Source: IMCC45349 sp047219225
GTDB lineage: Bacteria > Bacteroidota > Bacteroidia > Flavobacteriales > Flavobacteriaceae
Length of the DNA stretch: 64,000 bases
Assembly: GCF_047219225.1 (NCBI RefSeq)
Contig: NZ_CP178208.1
Span: forward strand, 3,348,001-3,412,000
Direction: 5' to 3'
Below are positions 51,894 through 59,291 of this stretch, piece after piece. Numbering within the stretch: the stretch's first letter is position 1; each line of letters starts with the position of its first letter. The notes under the pieces were generated by a model. That model was not told the DNA's origin. It worked only from the letters and a program-made list of their open reading frames with translations, and did not search any database. Both the position numbers and the translations under genes were made by a program.

Positions 51894-52817
51894 TTAACTT
51901 TTTGAAGGTTCAACAACATCTAAAAGCTTATAATCAAGTATCATTTTTCCTTCTTCATTATAATAATATGCTTTTTTAAACTTATAATCTACCTTTATTT
52001 CGTTTAAAGTATACGAGTATAATTGATGTACTTCTTGGTTAAACGATTCGTCATAATAACTAATCATTACCAAAAATTCCCCATTTTGCTTTACGATGTC
52101 TTCTTTTGAAAAATTACGCAAAGGACTTTCATCATCTATCTCATGTACAATAGTCCATGTGGTTGGTAAATATGTTATTTGCTCTCTTTCTAATTTAAGT
52201 TTATAAAATGTATTTACATATTCGCCTTTATTATTTTTTTCGGATAATGTTAATGTTACTGATGCTTTAGGGTTAATCATAATACTTTTTCTATTATTAA
52301 CCAATCTAAACATTATTGCTTGTGTAATGTTAAAATCTCTAAAAACAATATTTTTACTAAACCTTAAAGATGCTTTAGGCTTTGAAAACCTACCATACAA
52401 CAGTCCAGTTATAAAAGAAAACATTAACAAACCTATTAGAGCTTCTAACGAAGATAAAACACCACTTGCAATGCCTTTAGGTGCCATTGCACCATATCCT
52501 AAGGCAGTAATGGTTTGACATGAAAAGAAAAATGCATTTAAAAAGTCTTTAAATACATTTCCAGAAGCATCAGCAATTTGCTCAACACCTATTAATAAAT
52601 ATAAAAAAGCAAAAAGCGTATTTAAAACTATATAGGCTGAAAACGCAAATAAAAAAAACTTAGCCCAAGATACATGCACTAAATAATTATAAGCCTCTCT
52701 AATTTGTGTCGGCTTATTTAAATGTTGAATATTAAACGAACCATCTTTATTCACCATACGTTTTGCGTATGGTGAAGATGTGTTTCCTAATCCTGGGTCT
52801 TTTATTCGTTTTGCCAA
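51894..52817 (-). CDS. Inward-rectifier-type K+ channel (KirBac-like)
   Basis: 307 aa. Two membrane helices (about 53-77 and 117-142) around a pore helix and filter TALGYG (about 105-110, SCQTITALGYGAMAPKG). The C-terminal cytoplasmic immunoglobulin-like Kir domain (about 155-300) has the strand pattern ITQAIMFRLVNNRKSIMINPKASVTL, ERERQ-like charged strands and IVHEIDDESPLRNFS. One base after dapA, so in that transcript. Passive K+ flux across the inner membrane; ligand gating is not visible. Confidence 0.9.
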   Translation of the reverse strand: MAKRIKDPGLGNTSSPYAKRMVNKDGSFNIQHLNKPTQIREAYNYLVHVSWAKFFLFAFSAYIVLNTLFAFLYLLIGVEQIADASGNVFKDFLNAFFFSCQTITALGYGAMAPKGIASGVLSSLEALIGLLMFSFITGLLYGRFSKPKASLRFSKNIVFRDFNITQAIMFRLVNNRKSIMINPKASVTLTLSEKNNKGEYVNTFYKLKLEREQITYLPTTWTIVHEIDDESPLRNFSKEDIVKQNGEFLVMISYYDESFNQEVHQLYSYTLNEIKVDYKFKKAYYYNEEGKMILDYKLLDVVEPSKS

Positions 52818-52818
52818 A

Positions 52819-53694
52819 TTAAAACTTAGCTATATAGTCTTTTATCCTATCTTTTAAATCATCTGTAGCTACAACCAAAGGTAATCTAACTGTATCTTTA
52901 CATAAATTCATACATTCAAGTACAGCTTTAATTCCAGCTGGATTATTTTCTTCAAAAATTAAACTTACAATATCCATTAATTTATAATGCAATTCATAAG
53001 CTTCTTTTGCATTTCCTTCTAGTCCTAATCTTATCATTTTAGAAAATGCCTCTGGAAATGCTTGACCAATTACCGAAATAACACCAGAACCTCCAGCTAA
53101 AGCAACACCTAAAGCTAAATCATCATCACCCGAAATTATTAAAAAGTCTTTTGGTTTATTTTTTAATAATTCTAAATATTGTTGTGCATTATTTCCTGCT
53201 TCTTTTACTGCAATTATATTATCGAAATCATTCGCTAATCTAATTGTTGTTGAAGGCTCCATATTTTTTGCTGTTCTTCCTGGTACATTATACAAAACCA
53301 CACCTATTGGACAAGCCTCAGCAATAGCTTTAAAATGTTGATAAAATCCTTCTTGAGTAGGCTTACTATAATAAGGCGCTACAGACAAGATTGCTTCAAA
53401 TTGAGATAAATCTGTACTTTTTATCTCTTCAATTACTGCGTAAGTATTATTACCTCCTATTCCTAAAACCATAGGAACACGGCCATTATTAACTTTAGAA
53501 ATAGTTGCAATTATTTCCTGTTTTTCTTTTGCTGTAACGGTTACACTCTCTCCTGTTGTTCCACTGATCACCAAATAATCAATACCATTAACAATATTAA
53601 ATTCAACAATATTTGCTAATGCTTCATGATCTACAGTTAAATCACTTTTAAAAGGTGTTACCAACGCAACTCCTGTTCCTATTAATCTACTCAT
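52819..53694 (-). CDS. dapA: 4-hydroxy-tetrahydrodipicolinate synthase
   Basis: Condenses pyruvate and aspartate semialdehyde in lysine/diaminopimelate synthesis. 291-aa TIM barrel. Schiff-base Lys164 (IIAVKEAGN), Tyr135 (VLYNVPGRT), TTGES at 46-50 and GVISVIGQ. Lies one base from both neighbours (DUF6913-like and Kir), forming a compact operon. Confidence 0.96.
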   Translation of the reverse strand: MSRLIGTGVALVTPFKSDLTVDHEALANIVEFNIVNGIDYLVISGTTGESVTVTAKEKQEIIATISKVNNGRVPMVLGIGGNNTYAVIEEIKSTDLSQFEAILSVAPYYSKPTQEGFYQHFKAIAEACPIGVVLYNVPGRTAKNMEPSTTIRLANDFDNIIAVKEAGNNAQQYLELLKNKPKDFLIISGDDDLALGVALAGGSGVISVIGQAFPEAFSKMIRLGLEGNAKEAYELHYKLMDIVSLIFEENNPAGIKAVLECMNLCKDTVRLPLVVATDDLKDRIKDYIAKF

Positions 53695-53695
53695 T

Positions 53696-54214
53696 TTATA
53701 ATTTATTAAGGACTTTTAAATATTTTATTAGTTCGTTTTTAAAAACATCAATATCATTTGGGCTTACATCTATAATAAAATCATGCAAACGTTCATCTTT
53801 GTTAGATAAGCCAATTTTAAAATTTGCTTGTGACAATGCTGTTACCAAGTTTAATTCTAAATTATCTTGCTTATAAAAGCTTATTAAAGCATCAAATTTT
53901 GTAGCTACAAAATCTTTCACTTCAGCATTTTCTATTTTTCCGCTCCATCCAAATTCTTTAGGATTAAAAAAAGCATCCCAACTATTAGGTTTATCCTTCT
54001 CATCATTTATAAAAGTAATAAACTTAAGCTTGTTATCCTTTACTCCTACTGTACTCATTAACTTGCGCATTTGGTCAAGATTAGCATATTCTTCAATACT
54101 AAGAACAACACCTACAGACGCTAATTTATTATCGTTAACATTAACAACACGAGCATTTAAAATATTGTTAATATATTTTTGGTTAGATTTATTCTTGAAT
54201 CGCTTTAAAAACAT
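53696..54214 (-). CDS. DUF6913-like protein
   Basis: 172 aa, no signal peptide, basic N terminus (MFLKRFKNKSNQKY), then an alpha/beta protein with SVGVVLSIEEYANLDQMRKL, KPNSWDAFFNPKEFGWSG, KFDALISFYKQDNLELNLVTALSQANFKIG. It matches my memory of DUF6913, a Bacteroidota family found next to dapA; function unknown. Probably cytoplasmic. First gene of the dapA operon, one base before dapA. Confidence 0.65.
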   Translation of the reverse strand: MFLKRFKNKSNQKYINNILNARVVNVNDNKLASVGVVLSIEEYANLDQMRKLMSTVGVKDNKLKFITFINDEKDKPNSWDAFFNPKEFGWSGKIENAEVKDFVATKFDALISFYKQDNLELNLVTALSQANFKIGLSNKDERLHDFIIDVSPNDIDVFKNELIKYLKVLNKL

Positions 54215-54280
54215 CTATATTTATTGGCTGTACAAATGTAATAAAACAACTAAGACATTTCTGTTAAAAACTTATAATAA

Positions 54281-55036
54281 ATGAATATTAAATATCAAAT
54301 CTTAAGCCTATCATTACTATGCTTTTTATCTTGTAAAAACGAGCACCATTTAACTAAAATAGAAGGTTCTAGATTAGAAATAAATGACTCTTTAAATTCA
54401 GATTCTTCTATTGATGAATTTATTAAACCTTACAGAGAAAATGTAAATAAGACTTTAGATAGTGTATTGGCATATTCAGTTGACACTTATTCTAAAAAAG
54501 ATGGTGAATTAAACACAGCTATAGGTAATTTAATGGCAGATGCAGTTTTACAAGAATCAAACCCAGTTTTTTTATCAAGAACAGGAGAAAACATTGATGC
54601 TGTTTTATTAAATCATGGTGGTATTAGAGCTATTTTATCAAAAGGAGATGTTACCATTAGAACAGCTTATGAAATTATGCCTTTTGAAAATAGTGTTGTT
54701 GTAGCTGATTTGAAAGGAAAACATGTAAAAGAACTAGTTAACTACCTAACATTTGCTAAAAGAGCACATCCAATTGCTGGTCTTGAAGTAGAATTAGACA
54801 AAGATTACAATCTAAAAAAAGCCTTAATAAATGGTGCTATAATAGAAGATGACAAAACATATCATATAGCTACAAATGACTACTTATATAATGGAGGTGA
54901 CAGAATGGCTTTTTTCAAAAGCAGTGATAGCCTTCATGTTTTAAACTATAAAATAAGAAATGTACTTATAGATTACTTCAGCAAAAAAGACACACTTAAC
55001 CCAAAAATTGATAACAGATTTATTAAAACAAACTAA
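54281..55036 (+). CDS. 5'-nucleotidase C-terminal domain lipoprotein
   Basis: 251 aa. Lipobox FLSC with Cys18, then only the substrate-binding C-terminal domain of UshA-type 5'-nucleotidases: ELNTAIGNLMADAVLQ, VLLNHGGIRAILSKGDVT, YEIMPFENSVVVADLKG and ATNDYLYNGGDRMAFF (the base-stacking region). The metallophosphatase half is encoded by the next gene, three bases downstream. The pair would together hydrolyse nucleotides outside the cytoplasm. Confidence 0.9.
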   Translation: MNIKYQILSLSLLCFLSCKNEHHLTKIEGSRLEINDSLNSDSSIDEFIKPYRENVNKTLDSVLAYSVDTYSKKDGELNTAIGNLMADAVLQESNPVFLSRTGENIDAVLLNHGGIRAILSKGDVTIRTAYEIMPFENSVVVADLKGKHVKELVNYLTFAKRAHPIAGLEVELDKDYNLKKALINGAIIEDDKTYHIATNDYLYNGGDRMAFFKSSDSLHVLNYKIRNVLIDYFSKKDTLNPKIDNRFIKTN

Positions 55037-55039
55037 ACC

Positions 55040-55951
55040 ATGAAAAGAAGAGATTTTTTACAACAAACAGCAGCTACAACAGCTCTAGTAACTTTAGGTG
55101 GTTTAGGATTGCAATCTTTTTCTAATCCGTTAAAAAAAATAACCATTCTTCACACTAATGATGTACATAGTCATATTGACCCTTTTGGTCCAGAAGATGG
55201 AAGAAATGCAAATAAAGGTGGCGTTGCTAGAAGAGCTAGTTTAGTTGAGTCTATTAGAAAAGAAAACCCAAACACACTACTATTAGATGCTGGCGATATT
55301 TTTCAAGGCACGCCATACTTTAACTATTATGGAGGTGAACTTGAATTTAAGCTAATGAGCATGCTTAAATATGATGCTGCTACTATTGGAAATCATGATT
55401 TCGACAATGGTATTGATGGATTATTTAAACAAATTCCTCATGCTAAATTTGATTTTGTCTCTGCCAATTACGATTTCAAAAACACAGTAATGGATACTCA
55501 TGTTAAACCTTATAAAACATTTATTAAAGAAGGTATTAAAATTGGTGTTTTTGGCTTAGGTATTGAGCTAAATGGTCTTGTTATTAAAGACATGTACAAA
55601 GAAACCAAATACCTTGACCCAATTGAAATTGCTCAAGATATGAGTAGAATTTTAAAAGAGGAAGAACAATGCGATTTGGTTATTTGTTTATCCCATTTAG
55701 GATACAACTATAAAAATGCACCTCAAAAAGTATCAGACTTAAAAGTAGCAAAAGCGACTAAAGACATCGACTTAATTATTGGAGGGCATACACACACTTT
55801 TTTACCTAAACCAACAATAGAAAAAAATTCTGTTGGGGAAAATGTACTAGTTAATCAAGTAGGATGTTATGGATTATACCTTGGAAGAATTGACTTTTAC
55901 TTTGACTCAAACAAAAACAAATCTGCTAAAGGAAAATCCATAATTGTATAA
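55040..55951 (+). CDS. Metallophosphatase, 5'-nucleotidase N-terminal half
   Basis: 303 aa. The N terminus MKRRDFLQQTAATTALVTL is a twin-arginine signal. Calcineurin-like dinuclear metal site: TNDVHSH (with Asp and His), LDAGDIFQG, GNHDFDNG, CLSHLGY and GGHTHTF. The C-terminal nucleotide-binding domain is absent and is supplied by the preceding gene. Export as a folded, metal-loaded protein by Tat while its partner uses the lipoprotein Sec route would be notable. Part of a two-gene operon. Confidence 0.92.
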   Translation: MKRRDFLQQTAATTALVTLGGLGLQSFSNPLKKITILHTNDVHSHIDPFGPEDGRNANKGGVARRASLVESIRKENPNTLLLDAGDIFQGTPYFNYYGGELEFKLMSMLKYDAATIGNHDFDNGIDGLFKQIPHAKFDFVSANYDFKNTVMDTHVKPYKTFIKEGIKIGVFGLGIELNGLVIKDMYKETKYLDPIEIAQDMSRILKEEEQCDLVICLSHLGYNYKNAPQKVSDLKVAKATKDIDLIIGGHTHTFLPKPTIEKNSVGENVLVNQVGCYGLYLGRIDFYFDSNKNKSAKGKSIIV

Positions 55952-55963
55952 GTATTTTTAAAA

Positions 55964-56019
55964 TTTGGTAAGTTTTTGAATTTTAGTCGTCTAAACTTAA
56001 AATTTAAAAACTTACCAAA
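55964..56019 (+). promoter_or_regulatory. 22-bp inverted repeat directly before the DoxX start codon
   Basis: Arms 55964-55985 and 55998-56019 are complementary over 22 positions with one G-T wobble (outer part TTTGGTAAGTTTTT / AAAAACTTACCAAA) and a 12-nt loop. It ends two bases before the ATG. A shorter alternative hairpin (TTTAG-TCGT-CTAAA) forms from the loop. Operator, attenuator or translation-blocking stem are all possible. Confidence 0.6.
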
Positions 56020-56021
56020 CA

Positions 56022-56411
56022 ATGAAAAAACATATTCCATTAACCTTAAGAATTATTGTTGCAGTTATTTTAATTCAAACTCTAAGATTCAAGTTTACAG
56101 CACATCCAGATAGTGTCTATATTTTTGAAACTGTTGGATTAGAACCAATAGGAAGAATTGGAATTGGAATTATTGAATTAATTGCTGGTATTTTACTTTT
56201 AATTCCGAAAACCGTTTGGGCTGGAGTTACTATAACTATAGGTGTAATTGGAGGTGCAATAATGATGCATCTTACTCAGCTAGGTATTGAAGTTAAAAAT
56301 GATGGTGGTGTATTGTTTTATACTGCAGTAGTAACTTTTTTGCTATCTCTATCAATTTTATATATGTATCGAAAAGACATTCCTTTAATAGGAAAAAAAT
56401 TAAACTTCTGA
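56022..56411 (+). CDS. DoxX family membrane protein
   Basis: 129 aa with four hydrophobic helices (about 8-26, 44-64, 68-88, 98-118). DoxX-family pattern: RIIVAVILIQTLRFKFTAHPD, a Gly-rich second helix (GRIGIGIIELIAGILLLIP) and the third helix GVTITIGVIGGAIMMHLTQLG. Inner membrane; relatives are linked with redox/sulfur stress, which is family inference. Preceded by a long inverted repeat suggesting tight regulation. Its end overlaps the convergent membrane-protein gene by 12 bases. Confidence 0.82.
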   Translation: MKKHIPLTLRIIVAVILIQTLRFKFTAHPDSVYIFETVGLEPIGRIGIGIIELIAGILLLIPKTVWAGVTITIGVIGGAIMMHLTQLGIEVKNDGGVLFYTAVVTFLLSLSILYMYRKDIPLIGKKLNF

Positions 56412-57146
56412 TTTTTCTAAGGAATCTCTATACAGACTTCCGCTAGAATAAGTTAAACCTGATTGTAAATAGAAAAAATAGAACGCTACAACCAATAAAG
56501 CAGAATAAACAACTATTAATATGTTTTTTTCTGTTACATAATAATAAGCTACTTGAATAACCTCTGAAAACACTATACAAAGTGATCCCAACAATAAGTT
56601 CATCGCTTTTTTAGAATCTCTGCTTATATAATTTATTAAGGTAATTGTAAGCAACAACATAATAATTGTGTTGTAAGTAATCTCAACAAAATAATCCAAA
56701 GGACCATGTAAATAATCACTTTTTATAGCAATATCTGTAACTAAAACAACACTGTAAATATCTAAAGCTATTAAAACAAAAACATGTAACGCAAAACGAT
56801 TAAATATCTTTTTAACATCCATAGACTTATACACCTCAATAAATAAAAACGTATAAGCTAATACGCACATTAGATTACCTAAATAAAAAATTATATTATC
56901 AACAAAAACATGCTCTTCTGCTTGCTTAGAAAATAAACCCATTAACTCAGTAATTGAATAAAGTACTAGAAAAGCAAAAAAATAACCATTCTTGTTTTTT
57001 CCATTAATACAATAATAAACAGTTAGTATAGGTAAAAGAAATGATCGAACTATATTAGCTTGGTCATCAAAATTGAAGATTTGAAGACCCAAGAATCCTG
57101 CTGTCATGACAATCAAAATTCCTAATATAATTTTTCCTTTCTGCAT
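56400..57146 (-). CDS. Multi-pass membrane protein, YhhN-like topology
   Basis: 248 aa, about eight hydrophobic helices spread over the whole length (for example IILGILIVMTAGFLGL at the start and VVYSALLVVAFYFFYL at the end). Topology and the third-helix region FAFLVLYSITELMGLF are reminiscent of the YhhN/TMEM86 lysoplasmalogenase family, but I do not see enough to assign it. Its upstream spacer carries a TCGATAAA-N9-TTTATCGA dyad shared with a T9SS promoter. Confidence 0.6.
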   Translation of the reverse strand: MQKGKIILGILIVMTAGFLGLQIFNFDDQANIVRSFLLPILTVYYCINGKNKNGYFFAFLVLYSITELMGLFSKQAEEHVFVDNIIFYLGNLMCVLAYTFLFIEVYKSMDVKKIFNRFALHVFVLIALDIYSVVLVTDIAIKSDYLHGPLDYFVEITYNTIIMLLLTITLINYISRDSKKAMNLLLGSLCIVFSEVIQVAYYYVTEKNILIVVYSALLVVAFYFFYLQSGLTYSSGSLYRDSLEKSEV

Positions 57147-57196
57147 ATAGTTATAGTCCTATTTGTCAGACAAATATATAACTTTTTTGCAATTAA

Positions 57197-57221
57197 TCGA
57201 TAAAAAAGCACTTTTTATCGA
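57197..57221. promoter_or_regulatory. Dyad TCGATAAA-N9-TTTATCGA before the membrane-protein gene
   Basis: Arms identical in sequence and spacing to those at 39469-39493; here the arms extend to 11 bp (ATCGATAAAAA / TTTTTATCGAT). It lies 51-75 bases upstream of the start at 57146 and 25 bases past the ligA stop. It lacks a T run, so operator is likelier than terminator. Confidence 0.5.
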
Positions 57222-57245
57222 TATTTTTAACAATTTTAAATTATT

Positions 57246-59240
57246 CTAAATAATCATATTTAAGAAGTCTTGTTCAGTAATAATTGCTATACTTAACGAT
57301 TCTGCTTTTGCACGTTTACTTGGACCCATTTTATCTCCAGCAACCAAATAAGAAGTTTTTGATGAAATTGAAGAAGACACTTTACCTCCATTGTCTTCAA
57401 TTAACTTTTTAAGCTCATTTCTTGAAACCTGAGTAAACACACCAGAAACCACAAAAACACTCCCTTCTAATTTATTCGTTTGATTAGCCAAAACCTCAGC
57501 AGACAATTCTAACTGAACACCAAAACTTTTCAATCTATTAACTACCTCATAGTTTTCTTTTGAACTAAAAAACTCTACAACACTCTCTGCGATCTTCTCT
57601 CCTATTTCATCAACACTAATCAAATCTTCTATACTTGCAAAAGACAAAGCATCAATGCTTTTATAATGTTTCGCCAACTTCTTCGCAACAGTTTCACCAA
57701 CAAATCTAATTCCAATAGCGTATAAAACACGTTCAAACGGAATTTGCTTAGAAGCTTCAATTCCAGCAATAAGATTATCAGCACTTTTCTCTGCCATACG
57801 CTCTAGAGGCAACACATCTTCTTTTTTTAATTCATATAAATCCGAATAATTAGAAATCAATCTAGCATTAACCAATAAAGCTACAGTTTCACCACCAAGC
57901 CCTTCAATATCCATTGCTTTTCTAGAAATATAATGCTGAATACGTCCTATCACTTGTGGATTACAACCATTATAATTCGGACAATAATGTTTAGCATCAC
58001 CTTCGGTTCTAACTAACTCAGTTTTGCATTCTGGGCAATGTGTAATATATTGTGTTGGTTCCGAGTCTTCTGGTCGTTTAGATAAATCAACAGCAATAAT
58101 CTTTGGAATAATCTCCCCACCTTTTTCCACAAACACCTCATCATTCACTCTAATATCTAGCTTCTCAATTTGATCTGCATTATGCAAAGACGCACGTTTT
58201 ACAATAGTTCCTGCTAATTCTACAGGTTCTAAATTAGCTACAGGTGTAATTGCCCCAGTTCGTCCTACTTGATACGAAATACTATTTAATTTAGTAGACA
58301 CTTGTTCTGCCTTAAACTTATAAGCCATTGCCCAACGTGGTGCTTTTGCTGTATAACCCAATTCTTGTTGTTGATACAAGCTATTTACTTTAATTACAAC
58401 ACCATCAGTTTCGTAAGGTAAATCATGACGCGCAGTATCCCAATAGTTCACAAACTCCAAAACCTCATCTATAGAATTGGATAATTTGGCATCACTTGGC
58501 ACTTTAAAGCCCCAAGCTCTTGCTTTTTCAAGGTTTTCAAATTGGGTTTCAATTCCTGTATTTCTACCTTCAATACTATATAGTAAACATTCTAAAGGAC
58601 GTTTGGCTGTCTCAGCACTATCTTGTAATTTCAAACTTCCTGAAGCTGTATTTCTAGGATTTCTATAAGGTTCTTCTCCAGCTGCAATTCGCTCTTCATT
58701 CATTTTATTAAACCCCTCAAATGGTAAAACGATTTCTCCTCGAATATCAAATTTTTCAGGATAGTTACCTTTTAGTTTCAAAGGCACTGTTTTAATAGTT
58801 TTAATATTAGTAGTTACATTATCACCTTGAAACCCATCTCCTCGTGTAACAGCTCTAAGCAACTCGCCATTTTCATAAGTCAAGCTTATAGAAGCTCCAT
58901 CATATTTTAACTCACAAGTATACTGAATATCGCCATCGACTAATTTCTTGATACGTTTTTCCCAATCTAATAAATCCTCCTTGGAGTAACTGTTATCCAA
59001 GGAATACATTCTATTTTCATGAACAATAGTCTCAAAATTCTTAGTCACTTCCCCTCCAACCCTTAATGTTGGTGAATTGGCATCATAAAATTCTGGATGC
59101 TTAGCCTCTAACTCTTGAAGGTCTTTAAGTTTCATATCAAATTCATAATCAGAAATCGTTGGATTATCTAACGTATAGTAATTATAATTATGCTGTCTTA
59201 ACTCTTCACGTAAAGCCTCAATTTGTTCTTTAATATTCAT
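57246..59240 (-). CDS. ligA: NAD-dependent DNA ligase
   Basis: Seals nicks in replication and repair. 664 aa, full length. Domain Ia 1-65, adenylation domain with Lys112 (CELKYDGASI), OB fold about 315-395, zinc finger with four cysteines (CPECKTEL ... YCPNYNGC, about 405-430), helix-hairpin-helix repeats (about 435-570) and a C-terminal BRCT domain (about 590-664, GSVFVVSGVFTQVSR). Divergent from the GH20 gene across 51 bases. Confidence 0.97.
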   Translation of the reverse strand: MNIKEQIEALREELRQHNYNYYTLDNPTISDYEFDMKLKDLQELEAKHPEFYDANSPTLRVGGEVTKNFETIVHENRMYSLDNSYSKEDLLDWEKRIKKLVDGDIQYTCELKYDGASISLTYENGELLRAVTRGDGFQGDNVTTNIKTIKTVPLKLKGNYPEKFDIRGEIVLPFEGFNKMNEERIAAGEEPYRNPRNTASGSLKLQDSAETAKRPLECLLYSIEGRNTGIETQFENLEKARAWGFKVPSDAKLSNSIDEVLEFVNYWDTARHDLPYETDGVVIKVNSLYQQQELGYTAKAPRWAMAYKFKAEQVSTKLNSISYQVGRTGAITPVANLEPVELAGTIVKRASLHNADQIEKLDIRVNDEVFVEKGGEIIPKIIAVDLSKRPEDSEPTQYITHCPECKTELVRTEGDAKHYCPNYNGCNPQVIGRIQHYISRKAMDIEGLGGETVALLVNARLISNYSDLYELKKEDVLPLERMAEKSADNLIAGIEASKQIPFERVLYAIGIRFVGETVAKKLAKHYKSIDALSFASIEDLISVDEIGEKIAESVVEFFSSKENYEVVNRLKSFGVQLELSAEVLANQTNKLEGSVFVVSGVFTQVSRNELKKLIEDNGGKVSSSISSKTSYLVAGDKMGPSKRAKAESLSIAIITEQDFLNMII

Positions 59241-59291
59241 TTAAGAAATGTAAATGGATTGTTATATATTTAAAGCTCCTAATATACTAAA

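Noticed and set aside
55964..56019. Invertible promoter (phase switch) at the DoxX inverted repeat
   Set aside because: The 12-base interior is too short to hold a promoter and no recombinase gene is adjacent.
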